Source: an uncultured Pelagibacteraceae bacterium
Lineage (GTDB): Bacteria > Pseudomonadota > Alphaproteobacteria > Pelagibacterales > Pelagibacteraceae
DNA: 64,000 bases
Assembly (NCBI GenBank): GCA_902551755.1
Contig: CACDEB010000001.1
Coordinates: 50,001 to 114,000, forward strand
Direction of reading: 5' to 3'
The stretch's first letter is position 1, and each line of letters starts with the position of its first letter. The translations under genes were made by a program, and so were the position numbers. Under the pieces are notes generated by a model. The model saw only the letters and a program-made list of their open reading frames with translations, was not told where the DNA came from and searched no databases. Below are positions 40,380-49,894 of this stretch, piece after piece.

Positions 40380-41063
40380 TCATTTGACAAAAAGGTTGTA
40401 AAATTTTTCAACTCTCTCAAGAAATTTATTTTGATAATCTAAAAGTTCATTACCTTCAATTTTAAAATCTTGAAATAGTCTGTCTACTGTACACATCAAA
40501 ACAACTCCCTGTGTGATGTTGGAGTTATAAACTGTGTTATGTGCTAATGAATAGGCTCCTATTTGTAAAAAATAGTCTTCAATATATTCTTTCTTTTTTG
40601 GTTTATTACTTTGTTTAAAATCTAAAATTGTCTCTCTACCTTCATAAACACCTATACAGTCAGCTGTGCCAGCATATTTGTTGGGATAATATAGTGTTGC
40701 TTCAGCACCCCAAACTTCTGTTAGTTTATTTTTTAGGCCATTATCTATAATTTCTTCTGCCATTTTTTTTGAGTGATTTTTATCATCAATTAAATCCTGA
40801 TTAAGCTTTCCATGTAGAAACTCCTCAATAAACTTGTGAATTGAGCTACCTCTACTTGATGCTTCTTTTTTGATTCTATCTGCCTCAAGCTTTCCGACTC
40901 TTTCCTTCCATGCAGCTAATGCAGCTTTGTCCTCTTCACTTTTTGTTGCTGAGAGTATGGTTGTAACAGAGGGTAAGTTAGATCCATCTAAAGAGTAGTG
41001 CCTTTTTCCTTGAATTAATGCTCGAGTAGAACTTGGATAATTAAATTTTTTATTCCATTCCAT
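40380..41063 (-). CDS. PD-(D/E)XK exonuclease (RecB/MGME1-like)
   Basis: GTADCIGVYEGRETILDFKQSNK, LQIGAYSLAH; SSIHKFIEEFLHG N-terminal motif. Confidence 0.8.
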   Translation of the reverse strand: MEWNKKFNYPSSTRALIQGKRHYSLDGSNLPSVTTILSATKSEEDKAALAAWKERVGKLEADRIKKEASSRGSSIHKFIEEFLHGKLNQDLIDDKNHSKKMAEEIIDNGLKNKLTEVWGAEATLYYPNKYAGTADCIGVYEGRETILDFKQSNKPKKKEYIEDYFLQIGAYSLAHNTVYNSNITQGVVLMCTVDRLFQDFKIEGNELLDYQNKFLERVEKFYNLFVK

Positions 41064-41099
41064 TTAAGCTGTTATATTTGTTTTTTAATTTGAAATGAA

Positions 41100-42155
41100 T
41101 TAGTTTTTAGCTTGTTTGGGTTGTTTACTTAGCTTTTCTACATTCTCTGTATTAATAGCTCTTTCAATCTGCTCTGGATCTTTTATATTTTCTAGTGTCC
41201 GCGTAATAGATCTGGCATCTTTTCCAAAACTGTCAACGACTGTCATAGCCTCCTCTAATTTTTTTCTTAATTTATAAATATTATCGAAATGAGTTGAAAA
41301 TCTAGTGCTGATTGTTTTTAAATGATCATAGATTTCTGTTGCGTGCTTTTGAACTTTCAAAGTTTGAAATCCCATATGAAGAGATTGCAAATAAGCTGAG
41401 AGAGTATTTGGTCCTAAAATTACAACTTTATACTTTTTCATTATTTCTTGTGTCAACAGCTCTTTATTAACAGGGTCTTGGTAAGAGCTTAATTCCGAAA
41501 ATAAACTTTCTGTTGGAGCATAAACAATTGCGAAGTCTGTGGTTTTAGGAGGGTTTATATATTTATCATTAACTGATTTTGCTTTGTCCCTAAAAGCTTT
41601 TGCTAAATTTTTTCTTGCATCAGCAGCGGCCTTTTTATCCTCATCTTTAAATGCATCCTCTATGGCTTTAAATTTATCTACAGGAAAATGACTATCTACA
41701 GGTACAAGCACATCCTCTTTAAGTTTGATAGCAAACTCAACATTTTCACTCGTATCTTCTTTCATTTTAACATTAGACAAATATTGTGAAGCTGGTAACA
41801 AATCCTCTAATAAAGATCCTAAACTGAATTCAGCTAACGTTCCAAATTTTTTCACTCCTGCAAGTATCTTATTTATACCTCTCTGGCTTTCATTCAAATC
41901 TTTTACCTGCATATTAAATGCTTCAACTTTTTGATTTACTGATGTTAGTGTCTGAGTCATATCTCTTGTGACATCTTTAGATAAATTGTTAAAAGATGCA
42001 CTCATTGTATTAAATGAACTATTAATACTATCCCTTAAATTGTTAATTTCTTGAGAATTATCTTTTGGTTCCGATTTATTTCTCCTCTGAGTAATTAATA
42101 GGTAAATTATTATTACCATTAAAACTAAAATTAAATATAATATCGAATCTTGCAT
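41100..42155 (-). CDS. rmuC: DNA recombination protein RmuC
   Basis: N-terminal TM and coiled coil, VPVDSHFPVDKF, FAIVYAPTESLFSEL, ILGPNTLSAYLQSL. Confidence 0.9.
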   Translation of the reverse strand: MQDSILYLILVLMVIIIYLLITQRRNKSEPKDNSQEINNLRDSINSSFNTMSASFNNLSKDVTRDMTQTLTSVNQKVEAFNMQVKDLNESQRGINKILAGVKKFGTLAEFSLGSLLEDLLPASQYLSNVKMKEDTSENVEFAIKLKEDVLVPVDSHFPVDKFKAIEDAFKDEDKKAAADARKNLAKAFRDKAKSVNDKYINPPKTTDFAIVYAPTESLFSELSSYQDPVNKELLTQEIMKKYKVVILGPNTLSAYLQSLHMGFQTLKVQKHATEIYDHLKTISTRFSTHFDNIYKLRKKLEEAMTVVDSFGKDARSITRTLENIKDPEQIERAINTENVEKLSKQPKQAKN

Positions 42156-42246
42156 GCTACCAATTATGAATATTCCTATTTTATCAAACTATACAAGTAA
42201 AAAGATTAAAAAAACAAATGAAATTGTAATATAATTAATTAAAATA

Positions 42247-42378
42247 ATGGAATTTCAATTAACCTTTAAAATAATAATTATAGCTGGAGTTTTAATAGCT
42301 GTTTATGCAACTTTAAGAAATTTAGATGTAATTAAAATTATTCTTATCTATCTTAAGGACTTGTTACTAAGAAAATAG
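42247..42378 (+). CDS. Small single-TM ORF, 43 aa
   Basis: MEFQLTFKIIIIAGVLIAVYATLRNLDVIKIILIYLKDLLLRK, read manually; below ORF-track cutoff. Confidence 0.35.
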   Translation: MEFQLTFKIIIIAGVLIAVYATLRNLDVIKIILIYLKDLLLRK

Positions 42379-43050
42379 CTTAATAATATTTTTTAAACCT
42401 ATTTTTGAAAAACTTTTTTTTGATGAAAAAACACACGCCTGAGATTTCAAAATTTCACCGTCTTTTAGTATACGTAAATTGTTACTTTTAATAGTTTTCC
42501 CAGTAGAGGTAATGTCAGAAATCAAATTTGCTGAACCAGTAAAAGGATAAACTTCCGTGGCGCCCAAACTTTCGACAATTTGAAATTGAGTTACACCTTT
42601 TGAAAATAAGAAGTTCCTAGTCAGATTGGGATATTTAGTTGCAACTCTAAGTCTTTTCTTTTTTTTATCTCTAAATTCAAAAGCAATTTCTTCTAAGTCT
42701 GCAACTGTTTGAACATCAATCCACGGGTCGGGAATAGCAACAACCAGATTTGCTTTTCCAAAATCGTATTTTTTAACAAGTTTTATTTTTTTTTGTGTAT
42801 TAAATTCACTTTCTTTAAATAAGTCAAAACCAGAAAAACCTATATCTAGAGAACCATCCCCTAGTCTTTCTACAATTTCTCTAGCATGTAAATATAATAT
42901 TTTTAAATTTTTTTTATTTTTAATTGATCCAATGAGATCCCTTTCCCCTCTTTCTGAAATAAGTTTTAGTTTTTTTCTTTTAAAAATCTTTAAAACGTCT
43001 TTCCTTAATCTGCCTTTGCTTGGTATACCTATGTTAATTGTATTTTTCAT
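42367..43050 (-). CDS. hisG: ATP phosphoribosyltransferase, short form
   Basis: IGIPSKGRLRKD, DIGFSGFDL, RVATKYPNLTRNF. Confidence 0.92.
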   Translation of the reverse strand: MKNTINIGIPSKGRLRKDVLKIFKRKKLKLISERGERDLIGSIKNKKNLKILYLHAREIVERLGDGSLDIGFSGFDLFKESEFNTQKKIKLVKKYDFGKANLVVAIPDPWIDVQTVADLEEIAFEFRDKKKKRLRVATKYPNLTRNFLFSKGVTQFQIVESLGATEVYPFTGSANLISDITSTGKTIKSNNLRILKDGEILKSQACVFSSKKSFSKIGLKNIIKLFS

Positions 43051-43053
43051 AAT

Positions 43054-44103
43054 TTACTGTAAGTTTATTGCTGCCCCAACAGCTGGCACTTTTTTTTTCG
43101 ATCCTAAATCAGAAATTAATTGATCGTATCTTCCACCATTAAATATATTTTTAATTTTATTTTTGGATTTAATATCAATTTTAAAGACCATCCCTGTGTA
43201 GTATTCGAGTTGCCTTCCAAAAGCAGTTGAGAAAATTACATTAAGTTTCGATACTCTTTTATTTGATAATGGAAAATATTTTTGATCGACTGCTAAGTTA
43301 ATTTTATTTTTTTTAAAAAATTTATTTAATTCTTGAGCTGCTTTATCAATTGGACATTTAATCTTTAAAAATTCTCTGATAGTTTTAGAAACATTTCTAC
43401 CTTTACTTGGACGTCTTGGATCCTTTATTTTTTTGTCAAACCTTTTTAAAATTTCATCAATGGATCTCCCAGCAATTATTGATGACCTATTTTCTTTTGT
43501 CATTTTTAAATAACGCTTTTTATCAATTTCTACAATTGTCGGATCAACATCTGAGTTTGTCTCTAATCTTTTCAGCAAGTCGTTGAAATAACTTTCTCTC
43601 CAAAAATGTCTTGAAAGTCTCAACTTCCATCTCTTAGGGATATCCAATTTTGAGATTAAAAGATTAAATATTTCCACATTTCCGATTGTCAATGTGCCCG
43701 TAGAATACTTTAAGTTTTTAATTGATCTAAGAGAAGTATAAATTATTTCTTTATCATCTTTTTTTTCATCTTTTGAGCCAATAATTTCAAATCCAATTTG
43801 GTCTCTAATAATTGAGTCTTTTTTATTATTTGATTTTCTGTATGCCTGACCGCTATAAAATATTTTTTCTTTAGTTTTAAGATTATTTTCAAGATACCTT
43901 AGGCAAGAAACTATTGTTAAATCAGGTCTTAAACATAACTCACTTCCATTTTGATCGATAAATGAAAAGATAAACTTTCTAAAATTTTCGCCTGATCTTT
44001 GAACTATGTGATTAGCTTCAATTACGGATGGTAATTCAATATATTTAAATCCTCTAGATTTTACAGATCTAAGAATTTTTTCAGATAAATTTTTTGATTT
44101 CAT
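43054..44103 (-). CDS. hisZ: ATP phosphoribosyltransferase regulatory subunit
   Basis: HisRS-like paralogue lacking the anticodon domain, adjacent to short hisG. Confidence 0.85.
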   Translation of the reverse strand: MKSKNLSEKILRSVKSRGFKYIELPSVIEANHIVQRSGENFRKFIFSFIDQNGSELCLRPDLTIVSCLRYLENNLKTKEKIFYSGQAYRKSNNKKDSIIRDQIGFEIIGSKDEKKDDKEIIYTSLRSIKNLKYSTGTLTIGNVEIFNLLISKLDIPKRWKLRLSRHFWRESYFNDLLKRLETNSDVDPTIVEIDKKRYLKMTKENRSSIIAGRSIDEILKRFDKKIKDPRRPSKGRNVSKTIREFLKIKCPIDKAAQELNKFFKKNKINLAVDQKYFPLSNKRVSKLNVIFSTAFGRQLEYYTGMVFKIDIKSKNKIKNIFNGGRYDQLISDLGSKKKVPAVGAAINLQ

Positions 44104-45475
44104 TGATTAAATTTTCTTTTGAAAATGTAGCTTGATTATTATCTCCTTTAATACCAAGAAGATTTTTCAAGGTAATTTTGTTATCTTTAAATTCATTCTC
44201 TCCACAAATTACTGCAACTGGGCACCCTCTTTTATTGGCATAAGTTAATTGTTTCCCAAGATTTTTTTTACTATCTAAAAAGATTTCTGAATTAATGTTA
44301 TTTTTTCTCAAAGTTTCCAAAATTTCGTAATAATTTTTTAAATATTTTTCATCCATCACACATACGATAACTGGTTTTTGTTCATTTATTTCTGGGTTTA
44401 ATTGCATCATCGCAAATAACAATCTATCAACGCCAATACTCACGCCAGTACCAGGTATATCTACTCCTTTAAATCTAGATATTAACTTATTGTATTGTCC
44501 TCCAGAACAGATGCTTCCAATATCTACTTCTTTGCCTTTGTCATTTTTGGCTTTAAAATTAAGATTAGTTTCAACACAAAAACCATCATAATATGCAAGG
44601 CCTCTTACAATTGTAAAATTAGTTTTTACTTGATCAGAATAATTTCCAAACTTTAAAATTTCTAGAAGATCTTCTAATTCTTTAATTCCTTCCTGCGTTA
44701 AAGGATTTTTAAAATTTTGTTTGAGTTCATTTAAATCATTAATTTTTAAAAAATCTAAAATCTTAGATACTTGATCATCATTTAGATTAGCACCTTTTGT
44801 AATTGCACCACTTTTATCTTTTCTCTCTTTTTTTAATAAATCTTCAACACCTCTTAATCCAAAACCAGGTTTATCAAGCTTGTCTATTGCTCTCATAACC
44901 TTGGTCTGTTTAGTATCTGGAATTTTTAGATCTTTGATTAAACCTTGAATTATTTTTCTGTTGCTGATGTTAATGGTAAATTGATCTGTTTTTAAACCAC
45001 ATTCCAACAATGTGCTTACAATTAAATTACATAATTCTGCATTCGCTTGAGCTGGATTAACATTTCCTACAATATCACAATCTGCTTGCGTAAATTCCCT
45101 GTATCGCGCATTTCCAGCTTTCTCATTTCTAAAAACATTTTGGATTGCATATCTTTTAAATATTGGTGGAAGGTCTTGATTGTTTTGAGCAACAAATCTC
45201 GCTAATGGACTTGAAAGATCATAACGTAGAGTAATATCTTTTGCACCATCTCCAAAGGAGAATACATCAGACATAGGATTACTTTCATCCTCTGCGAGAA
45301 AGGATCCGATATTTTCTGCAATTTCAAACGATGGAGTTTCCAAAGGGTCAAACCCGTATTTTATAAAATTATTCTCTATAACTTTTAAAAGTTTCTTTTT
45401 AAGAAGTAATTTTTTATTCCACCTATCTTCAAATCCCTGAGGTAACCCAGGAGTTAATTTATTTTCTTTACTCAT
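44081..45475 (-). CDS. hisS: Histidyl-tRNA synthetase
   Basis: LTLRYDLSSPLARF, RNEKAGNARYREFTQADCDIVG, GTGVSIGVDRL; ORF extension overlaps tRNA-His so start is 45475. Confidence 0.95.
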   Translation of the reverse strand: MSKENKLTPGLPQGFEDRWNKKLLLKKKLLKVIENNFIKYGFDPLETPSFEIAENIGSFLAEDESNPMSDVFSFGDGAKDITLRYDLSSPLARFVAQNNQDLPPIFKRYAIQNVFRNEKAGNARYREFTQADCDIVGNVNPAQANAELCNLIVSTLLECGLKTDQFTINISNRKIIQGLIKDLKIPDTKQTKVMRAIDKLDKPGFGLRGVEDLLKKERKDKSGAITKGANLNDDQVSKILDFLKINDLNELKQNFKNPLTQEGIKELEDLLEILKFGNYSDQVKTNFTIVRGLAYYDGFCVETNLNFKAKNDKGKEVDIGSICSGGQYNKLISRFKGVDIPGTGVSIGVDRLLFAMMQLNPEINEQKPVIVCVMDEKYLKNYYEILETLRKNNINSEIFLDSKKNLGKQLTYANKRGCPVAVICGENEFKDNKITLKNLLGIKGDNNQATFSKENLINEIKKFI

Positions 45476-45480
45476 TTTTT

Positions 45481-45555
45481 TGGTACCCTGGCTTGGGATC
45501 GAACCAAAAACTGAAGTTCCACAAACTTCCGTGATAACCATTTCACCACCAGGGC
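45481..45555 (-). tRNA. tRNA-His(GTG), CCA encoded, A73
   Basis: GCCCTGGTGGTGAAATGGTTATCACGGAAGTTTGTGGAACTTC...CCAGGGTACCA. Confidence 0.95.
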
Positions 45556-45719
45556 CTATGTTTATTTTATATTAATTGTTGTAAAATTTAAATTTATTAA
45601 ATAATTAAATAGCTAGCGTGCAGCCAGCATGTGTATGATGTCTGTGAAGTGAATTAAACTTATTATTTAATATAATCATAGAGCTTAAATAGCATTTAAT
45701 TCTAGAAATACAAGAATGA

Positions 45720-45766
45720 ATTGTATAGGAATAGCTAACCCAATGGGTATTATACTCCTATACAAT
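45720..45766 (-). terminator. Long hairpin downstream of cold-shock gene
   Basis: ATTGTATAGGA / TCCTATACAAT 11-bp perfect arms plus inner ACCC/GGGT stem; no clear U-tract. Confidence 0.55.
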
Positions 45767-45781
45767 AATGATGAATTAGAA

Positions 45782-45991
45782 TTAAGAGGTTTTTTGCAGT
45801 TTTACTGCGGCAGGACCTTTTTCTCCGTCTTCAACTTCAAATGTAATTTCGTCACCTTCGTTTAAGAATCTTAAACCAGCTTCTCTAACAGCAGAAGCAT
45901 GCACGAATACATCTTTTTCTTTATCTTCTCGTTCAATGAAACCATAACCTTTTTTTCCATTAAACCACTTTACTTTACCTTTTAGACTCAT
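45782..45991 (-). CDS. cspA: Cold-shock protein
   Basis: [31 protein letters not shown]. Confidence 0.96.
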   Translation of the reverse strand: MSLKGKVKWFNGKKGYGFIEREDKEKDVFVHASAVREAGLRFLNEGDEITFEVEDGEKGPAAVKLQKTS

Positions 45992-46014
45992 TTTACTCTT
46001 TCTTTATTAGTTTA

Positions 46015-46032
46015 TCTTTGTTTATACAAAGA
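46015..46032 (-). promoter_or_regulatory. Hairpin in cspA 5' leader
   Basis: TCTTTGT-TTAT-ACAAAGA about 24 nt upstream of the cspA ATG. Confidence 0.5.
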
Positions 46033-46100
46033 ATGTGTTTTGTTATTAGATTTCTAAATTAGATGCAAGTGATTTAATTGTCTATTATTGAGCTTTTTGG

Positions 46101-46175
46101 TGGTGGCCTTGGTAAGAATCGCACTTACGACACATACCTTTTCAGGGTACTGCTCTACTACTGAGCTACAAGGCC
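46101..46175 (-). tRNA. tRNA-Phe(GAA), CCA encoded
   Basis: GGCCTTGTAGCTCAGTAGTAGAGCAGTACCCTGAAAAGGTATGTGTCGTAAGTGCGATTCTTACCAAGGCCACCA. Confidence 0.95.
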
Positions 46176-46176
46176 A

Positions 46177-46392
46177 TTAAAATCTAAATGTTATACGACC
46201 CTTTGTAAGATCATATGGAGTTACTTCTACAGTAACATTGTCTCCCTGCAAAACTCTAATTCTGTTTTTTCTTAATTTTCCAGCTGTATGTGCTGTAACA
46301 ATGTGATTATTTTCTAATTTGACCCTAAACATTGCATTGGGCAAAAGGTCTATTACCTTTCCTTTAAATTCTAAAGAGTCTTGTTTTGACAA
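46177..46392 (-). CDS. infA: Translation initiation factor IF-1
   Basis: [45 protein letters not shown]. Confidence 0.97.
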   Translation of the reverse strand: MSKQDSLEFKGKVIDLLPNAMFRVKLENNHIVTAHTAGKLRKNRIRVLQGDNVTVEVTPYDLTKGRITFRF

Positions 46393-46394
46393 AT

Positions 46395-47681
46395 TTATAA
46401 TTCTCCTAATCTTTTTTTAATTGATTTAGCATGTCCATCTAAACCTTCGTTAGTTGCAAGAGTTATAACTGATGGACCAAGAGTTTCAATACCCTTTTTT
46501 GATAAATTTATGTATGAAATTTTTTTAATGAACTCTGAAACACTTAATCCACTTGAGTATTTACTGGTCATATTGGTTGGAAGAACATGATTAGTGCCCG
46601 GTACTCCATAGTCTGTCATTGCCATCACTGCATATTTTCCTAGGCAAATAGAACCAGCATTCTTAATTTTTGGAATTAAAGACTTGTAATTTTTTATATT
46701 TAGTTCTAAGTGCTCTGGACCTACCTTATTAATTATTTCTGCAATTTTATTTTCTGAATTTTCGTAGATTAGAATGCCATTCATCATTAAACTTTTTTTT
46801 GCAATTGAGCTTCTCGAAATGCTTTTAAGTTGATTTATTATTTCATTCTTAGTTTTTTTTAGAACTTTTTTATCTTTTGAAATTAAAATACACTGGGCGA
46901 GAGAATCATGTTCAGCTTGAGCAATTAAATCGCTTGCCAACCATTCTGGATTAGATTTGTTGTCACAAACAACTAAGACCTCTGAAGGTCCAGCTGTCAT
47001 TGACTCAATGCCTATATCCCCAAAGACTTCTTTTTTTGCTGAAGCAACATACGAATTCCCTGGTCCTACAATTTTATTTACAGGTTTAATTGATTGAGTT
47101 CCATATGCAGCAGCTGCTATTGCTGAAGGGCCACCAATTGAATAAATTTCTTTTATTTTGCATTTTCTTGCAGCATACAAAACTGCAGCATTTTGCTTTC
47201 CTTTGTAACCAGGATTAATCATTACTATTCTTTTAACTCCTGCAACAATTGCAGGTATTGTGCACATTAAAACACTAGATGGATAAGAAACTTTTGAACC
47301 CGGAACGTAGATCGCAACTGACTCAAGTGGAACATATTTATATTTCACTTTATTTTGATACTTATCAATATATGAGACATCTTTGAACTTTTGAAGTGAA
47401 TGGAATTTATAAATTCTATTATAAGCTGCATCTATCGCTTTTTTTACTTTTTGGTCTAAGGATTTAATTGAGTCTTTTATTTTTTTTGAGTTCGGAATAA
47501 TTGTTTTATTTTTATTAAATCTTTTCTCATATTTTACTAGGGCTTTATCTCCATTTTTTCTTACATCTTTAATTATATTTTTTACTGAAATATAATCTGA
47601 TCGAAGTTTATTTTTTCGTTTAGAAAGAAGTTTATCCAACAATTTATCAAAACTCTTATTTTTAGCAGAAATTATTTTCAT
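46395..47681 (-). CDS. hisD: Histidinol dehydrogenase
   Basis: [42 protein letters not shown]. Confidence 0.95.
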   Translation of the reverse strand: MKIISAKNKSFDKLLDKLLSKRKNKLRSDYISVKNIIKDVRKNGDKALVKYEKRFNKNKTIIPNSKKIKDSIKSLDQKVKKAIDAAYNRIYKFHSLQKFKDVSYIDKYQNKVKYKYVPLESVAIYVPGSKVSYPSSVLMCTIPAIVAGVKRIVMINPGYKGKQNAAVLYAARKCKIKEIYSIGGPSAIAAAAYGTQSIKPVNKIVGPGNSYVASAKKEVFGDIGIESMTAGPSEVLVVCDNKSNPEWLASDLIAQAEHDSLAQCILISKDKKVLKKTKNEIINQLKSISRSSIAKKSLMMNGILIYENSENKIAEIINKVGPEHLELNIKNYKSLIPKIKNAGSICLGKYAVMAMTDYGVPGTNHVLPTNMTSKYSSGLSVSEFIKKISYINLSKKGIETLGPSVITLATNEGLDGHAKSIKKRLGEL

Positions 47682-48073
47682 TTTATTTCTTTTTTTAAAT
47701 CTTCCAATGTTACCTCTATAATTTCAGAGTATAGGGTTATAAAACGATTATCTGAAAATAACAAATTAATTTCATATTGTTTATCTATTTTCATTACATC
47801 TATTCCCATCAACTTTAATTTTAGTTTACTATCTTTTTGATCTACATTTTTTGCTACTACATTTTCTATAAATTCAAATTTACAAACGCTTATAATGTTG
47901 CTTTTTTTGTTATCTTTCAGAGATTTTCGAGTTAAAGACAATAAAAATATTTTATTTTTTTTTAGATATTTAATCTCTGAAACGCTTGTGGTTGAGTCCT
48001 CACAATATGTCGAAATTATATTTAAACCATTGAGATCTCTCGCTAATATTTTGGATAAAAAATTTTTTACCAT
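47678..48073 (-). CDS. DUF2948 family protein
   Basis: Conserved alphaproteobacterial position between murA and hisD. Confidence 0.7.
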   Translation of the reverse strand: MVKNFLSKILARDLNGLNIISTYCEDSTTSVSEIKYLKKNKIFLLSLTRKSLKDNKKSNIISVCKFEFIENVVAKNVDQKDSKLKLKLMGIDVMKIDKQYEINLLFSDNRFITLYSEIIEVTLEDLKKEIK

Positions 48074-49341
48074 TACGTTTTCATTTTTACTTTAATACCA
48101 AGTTTTCTTAATTTGAGCTGGAGGTTTGAGTATCCTCTCAATCCATGATAAATTCTTGATATTGTTGATGATCCCTTTGCTACGATTGCACCCAATATAA
48201 TTGAGAAAGTAGTTCTAAGATCAGATGAAATACAATCTGCAGAATTCAATTTTTTTTCTCCGTTAATTACTGCAAAATTTTTTTTAATTCTTATATCTGC
48301 TCCCATTCTATTAAGTTCGGGCACAGCCATAAATCTATTAGTAAAAATCGTCTCTTTAATTTTACTTTGTCCCAAAATTCTTGTTAAAACAGGTATTAAA
48401 ATGGGCAAACAATCTGTTGCAAATCCAGGCCATGGTCCCGTTTTGACGTTTATAGGTTTTAATTTTTTAATTGTATTTAATTTTATATAATTTTTACTTA
48501 CATCAATTTTAAATCCTATTTTTTTCAATATCTTTAATTCTGAAGGTAAAAATTTAGGATCTATATTCACCACCTTTACACTCCCCTTTGTAATTGCTCC
48601 TATACATAAATAACTAAATGCTTCTATCCTATCACCAATAATTTTATGATTGCCGCTTAATAGCTCTTTAACACCTTTAATTCTTAAAGATCTTTTGCCA
48701 ATAAACTTTATATTTGCGCCTGAGTTGTTTAAGAATTTTATAAGATCAGTTACCTCAGGTTCTAAAGATATATTTTTTAAAACATGGGAACCTCTTACAA
48801 AAACTGAAGACATGATTAAATTTGACGTGCCTGTAACTGTAATTTTTGGAAACTTATAGCTCTTACCTACCAAACCATTCTTTGAAGATATTTTTACATA
48901 TCCCTTTTCCAAAACATGTTCAGCCCCTAAACTTTTAAAACCTTCAAGATGCCAAGATGTATCGCGAATTCCTAATGCACAACCTCCTCCTTGAGCAACT
49001 CTTATGTTTTTCCTTGGATATCTTCCAAGTAAGGAACCCATGGTTAGAACTCCTGCTCGCATTGTAGATACCAAGTTATAGGGAACAGTTAATTTATGAT
49101 CCTTTTTATTTGTAATAATCATAATCTTTTTTTTCTCTAAAATTTTTACTTTAGAACCTAAGGAAATTAAAAGATCTTTCATTGTGAGAACGTCTTGAAC
49201 CAAAGGAACATTTCTTAAAATTACTTCTTTTTTAAAAAGAATAGATGCCGCCATAAGTGGAAGGCATGAGTTTTTTGCACCACTTATATTTACTATTCCA
49301 TTTATGGCTTTGCTTGGGCCAGTAATTATAAATCTTTTCAT
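48073..49341 (-). CDS. murA: UDP-N-acetylglucosamine 1-carboxyvinyltransferase
   Basis: GAKNSCLPLMAAS, GPWPGFATDCLP, IYHGLRGYSNL. Confidence 0.93.
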   Translation of the reverse strand: MKRFIITGPSKAINGIVNISGAKNSCLPLMAASILFKKEVILRNVPLVQDVLTMKDLLISLGSKVKILEKKKIMIITNKKDHKLTVPYNLVSTMRAGVLTMGSLLGRYPRKNIRVAQGGGCALGIRDTSWHLEGFKSLGAEHVLEKGYVKISSKNGLVGKSYKFPKITVTGTSNLIMSSVFVRGSHVLKNISLEPEVTDLIKFLNNSGANIKFIGKRSLRIKGVKELLSGNHKIIGDRIEAFSYLCIGAITKGSVKVVNIDPKFLPSELKILKKIGFKIDVSKNYIKLNTIKKLKPINVKTGPWPGFATDCLPILIPVLTRILGQSKIKETIFTNRFMAVPELNRMGADIRIKKNFAVINGEKKLNSADCISSDLRTTFSIILGAIVAKGSSTISRIYHGLRGYSNLQLKLRKLGIKVKMKT

Positions 49342-49342
49342 A

Positions 49343-49894
49343 CTATTTTGATTTTGCTAAAGTTATACCAACTTGACCTTGATATTTTCCTTTTCTATCA
49401 GAATATGATACCTCTGGCTGATCTCCACTAAAGAACAAAATTTGTGCTGCTCCACTATTTGCATACAATTTTATAGAGTTACTTGTATGATTTGAAAATT
49501 CTAAAACTAAGTTGCCATGCCAACCAGCTTCTAAAACTGTAGGGGGAGTTCCAAGTCCACATCTTGCGTAAGTACTCTTAGCAGTTACTAATCCGGTTAC
49601 ATTTCTTGGCATTTTAAAATACTCAAGACTACTTGCCAGTGCGAAAGAATTTGGAGGAATTAAAACAGACTCTTCACCTTTAATAGTTATAAAATTATCC
49701 TCACTAAAATTCTTTGGGTCAGCAGTAGCTCCTTTTATATTTGTAAATATTTTGAATTCAGAGCCGCATCTTAAGTCATAACCAAATGAGTTAAGTCCAT
49801 GACTAATGCCTTTAGATACACTTTCATTTACAAATGGACTTATCATCTCCTCTTTTTCTGCAAGTTCTTTAATTTGTTTATCGTTTAGAATCAT
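49343..49894 (-). CDS. dcd: dCTP deaminase
   Basis: SYGYDLR-like NSFGYDLRCG, KSTYARCGL, EAGWHGNLVLEFSN. Confidence 0.95.
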   Translation of the reverse strand: MILNDKQIKELAEKEEMISPFVNESVSKGISHGLNSFGYDLRCGSEFKIFTNIKGATADPKNFSEDNFITIKGEESVLIPPNSFALASSLEYFKMPRNVTGLVTAKSTYARCGLGTPPTVLEAGWHGNLVLEFSNHTSNSIKLYANSGAAQILFFSGDQPEVSYSDRKGKYQGQVGITLAKSK

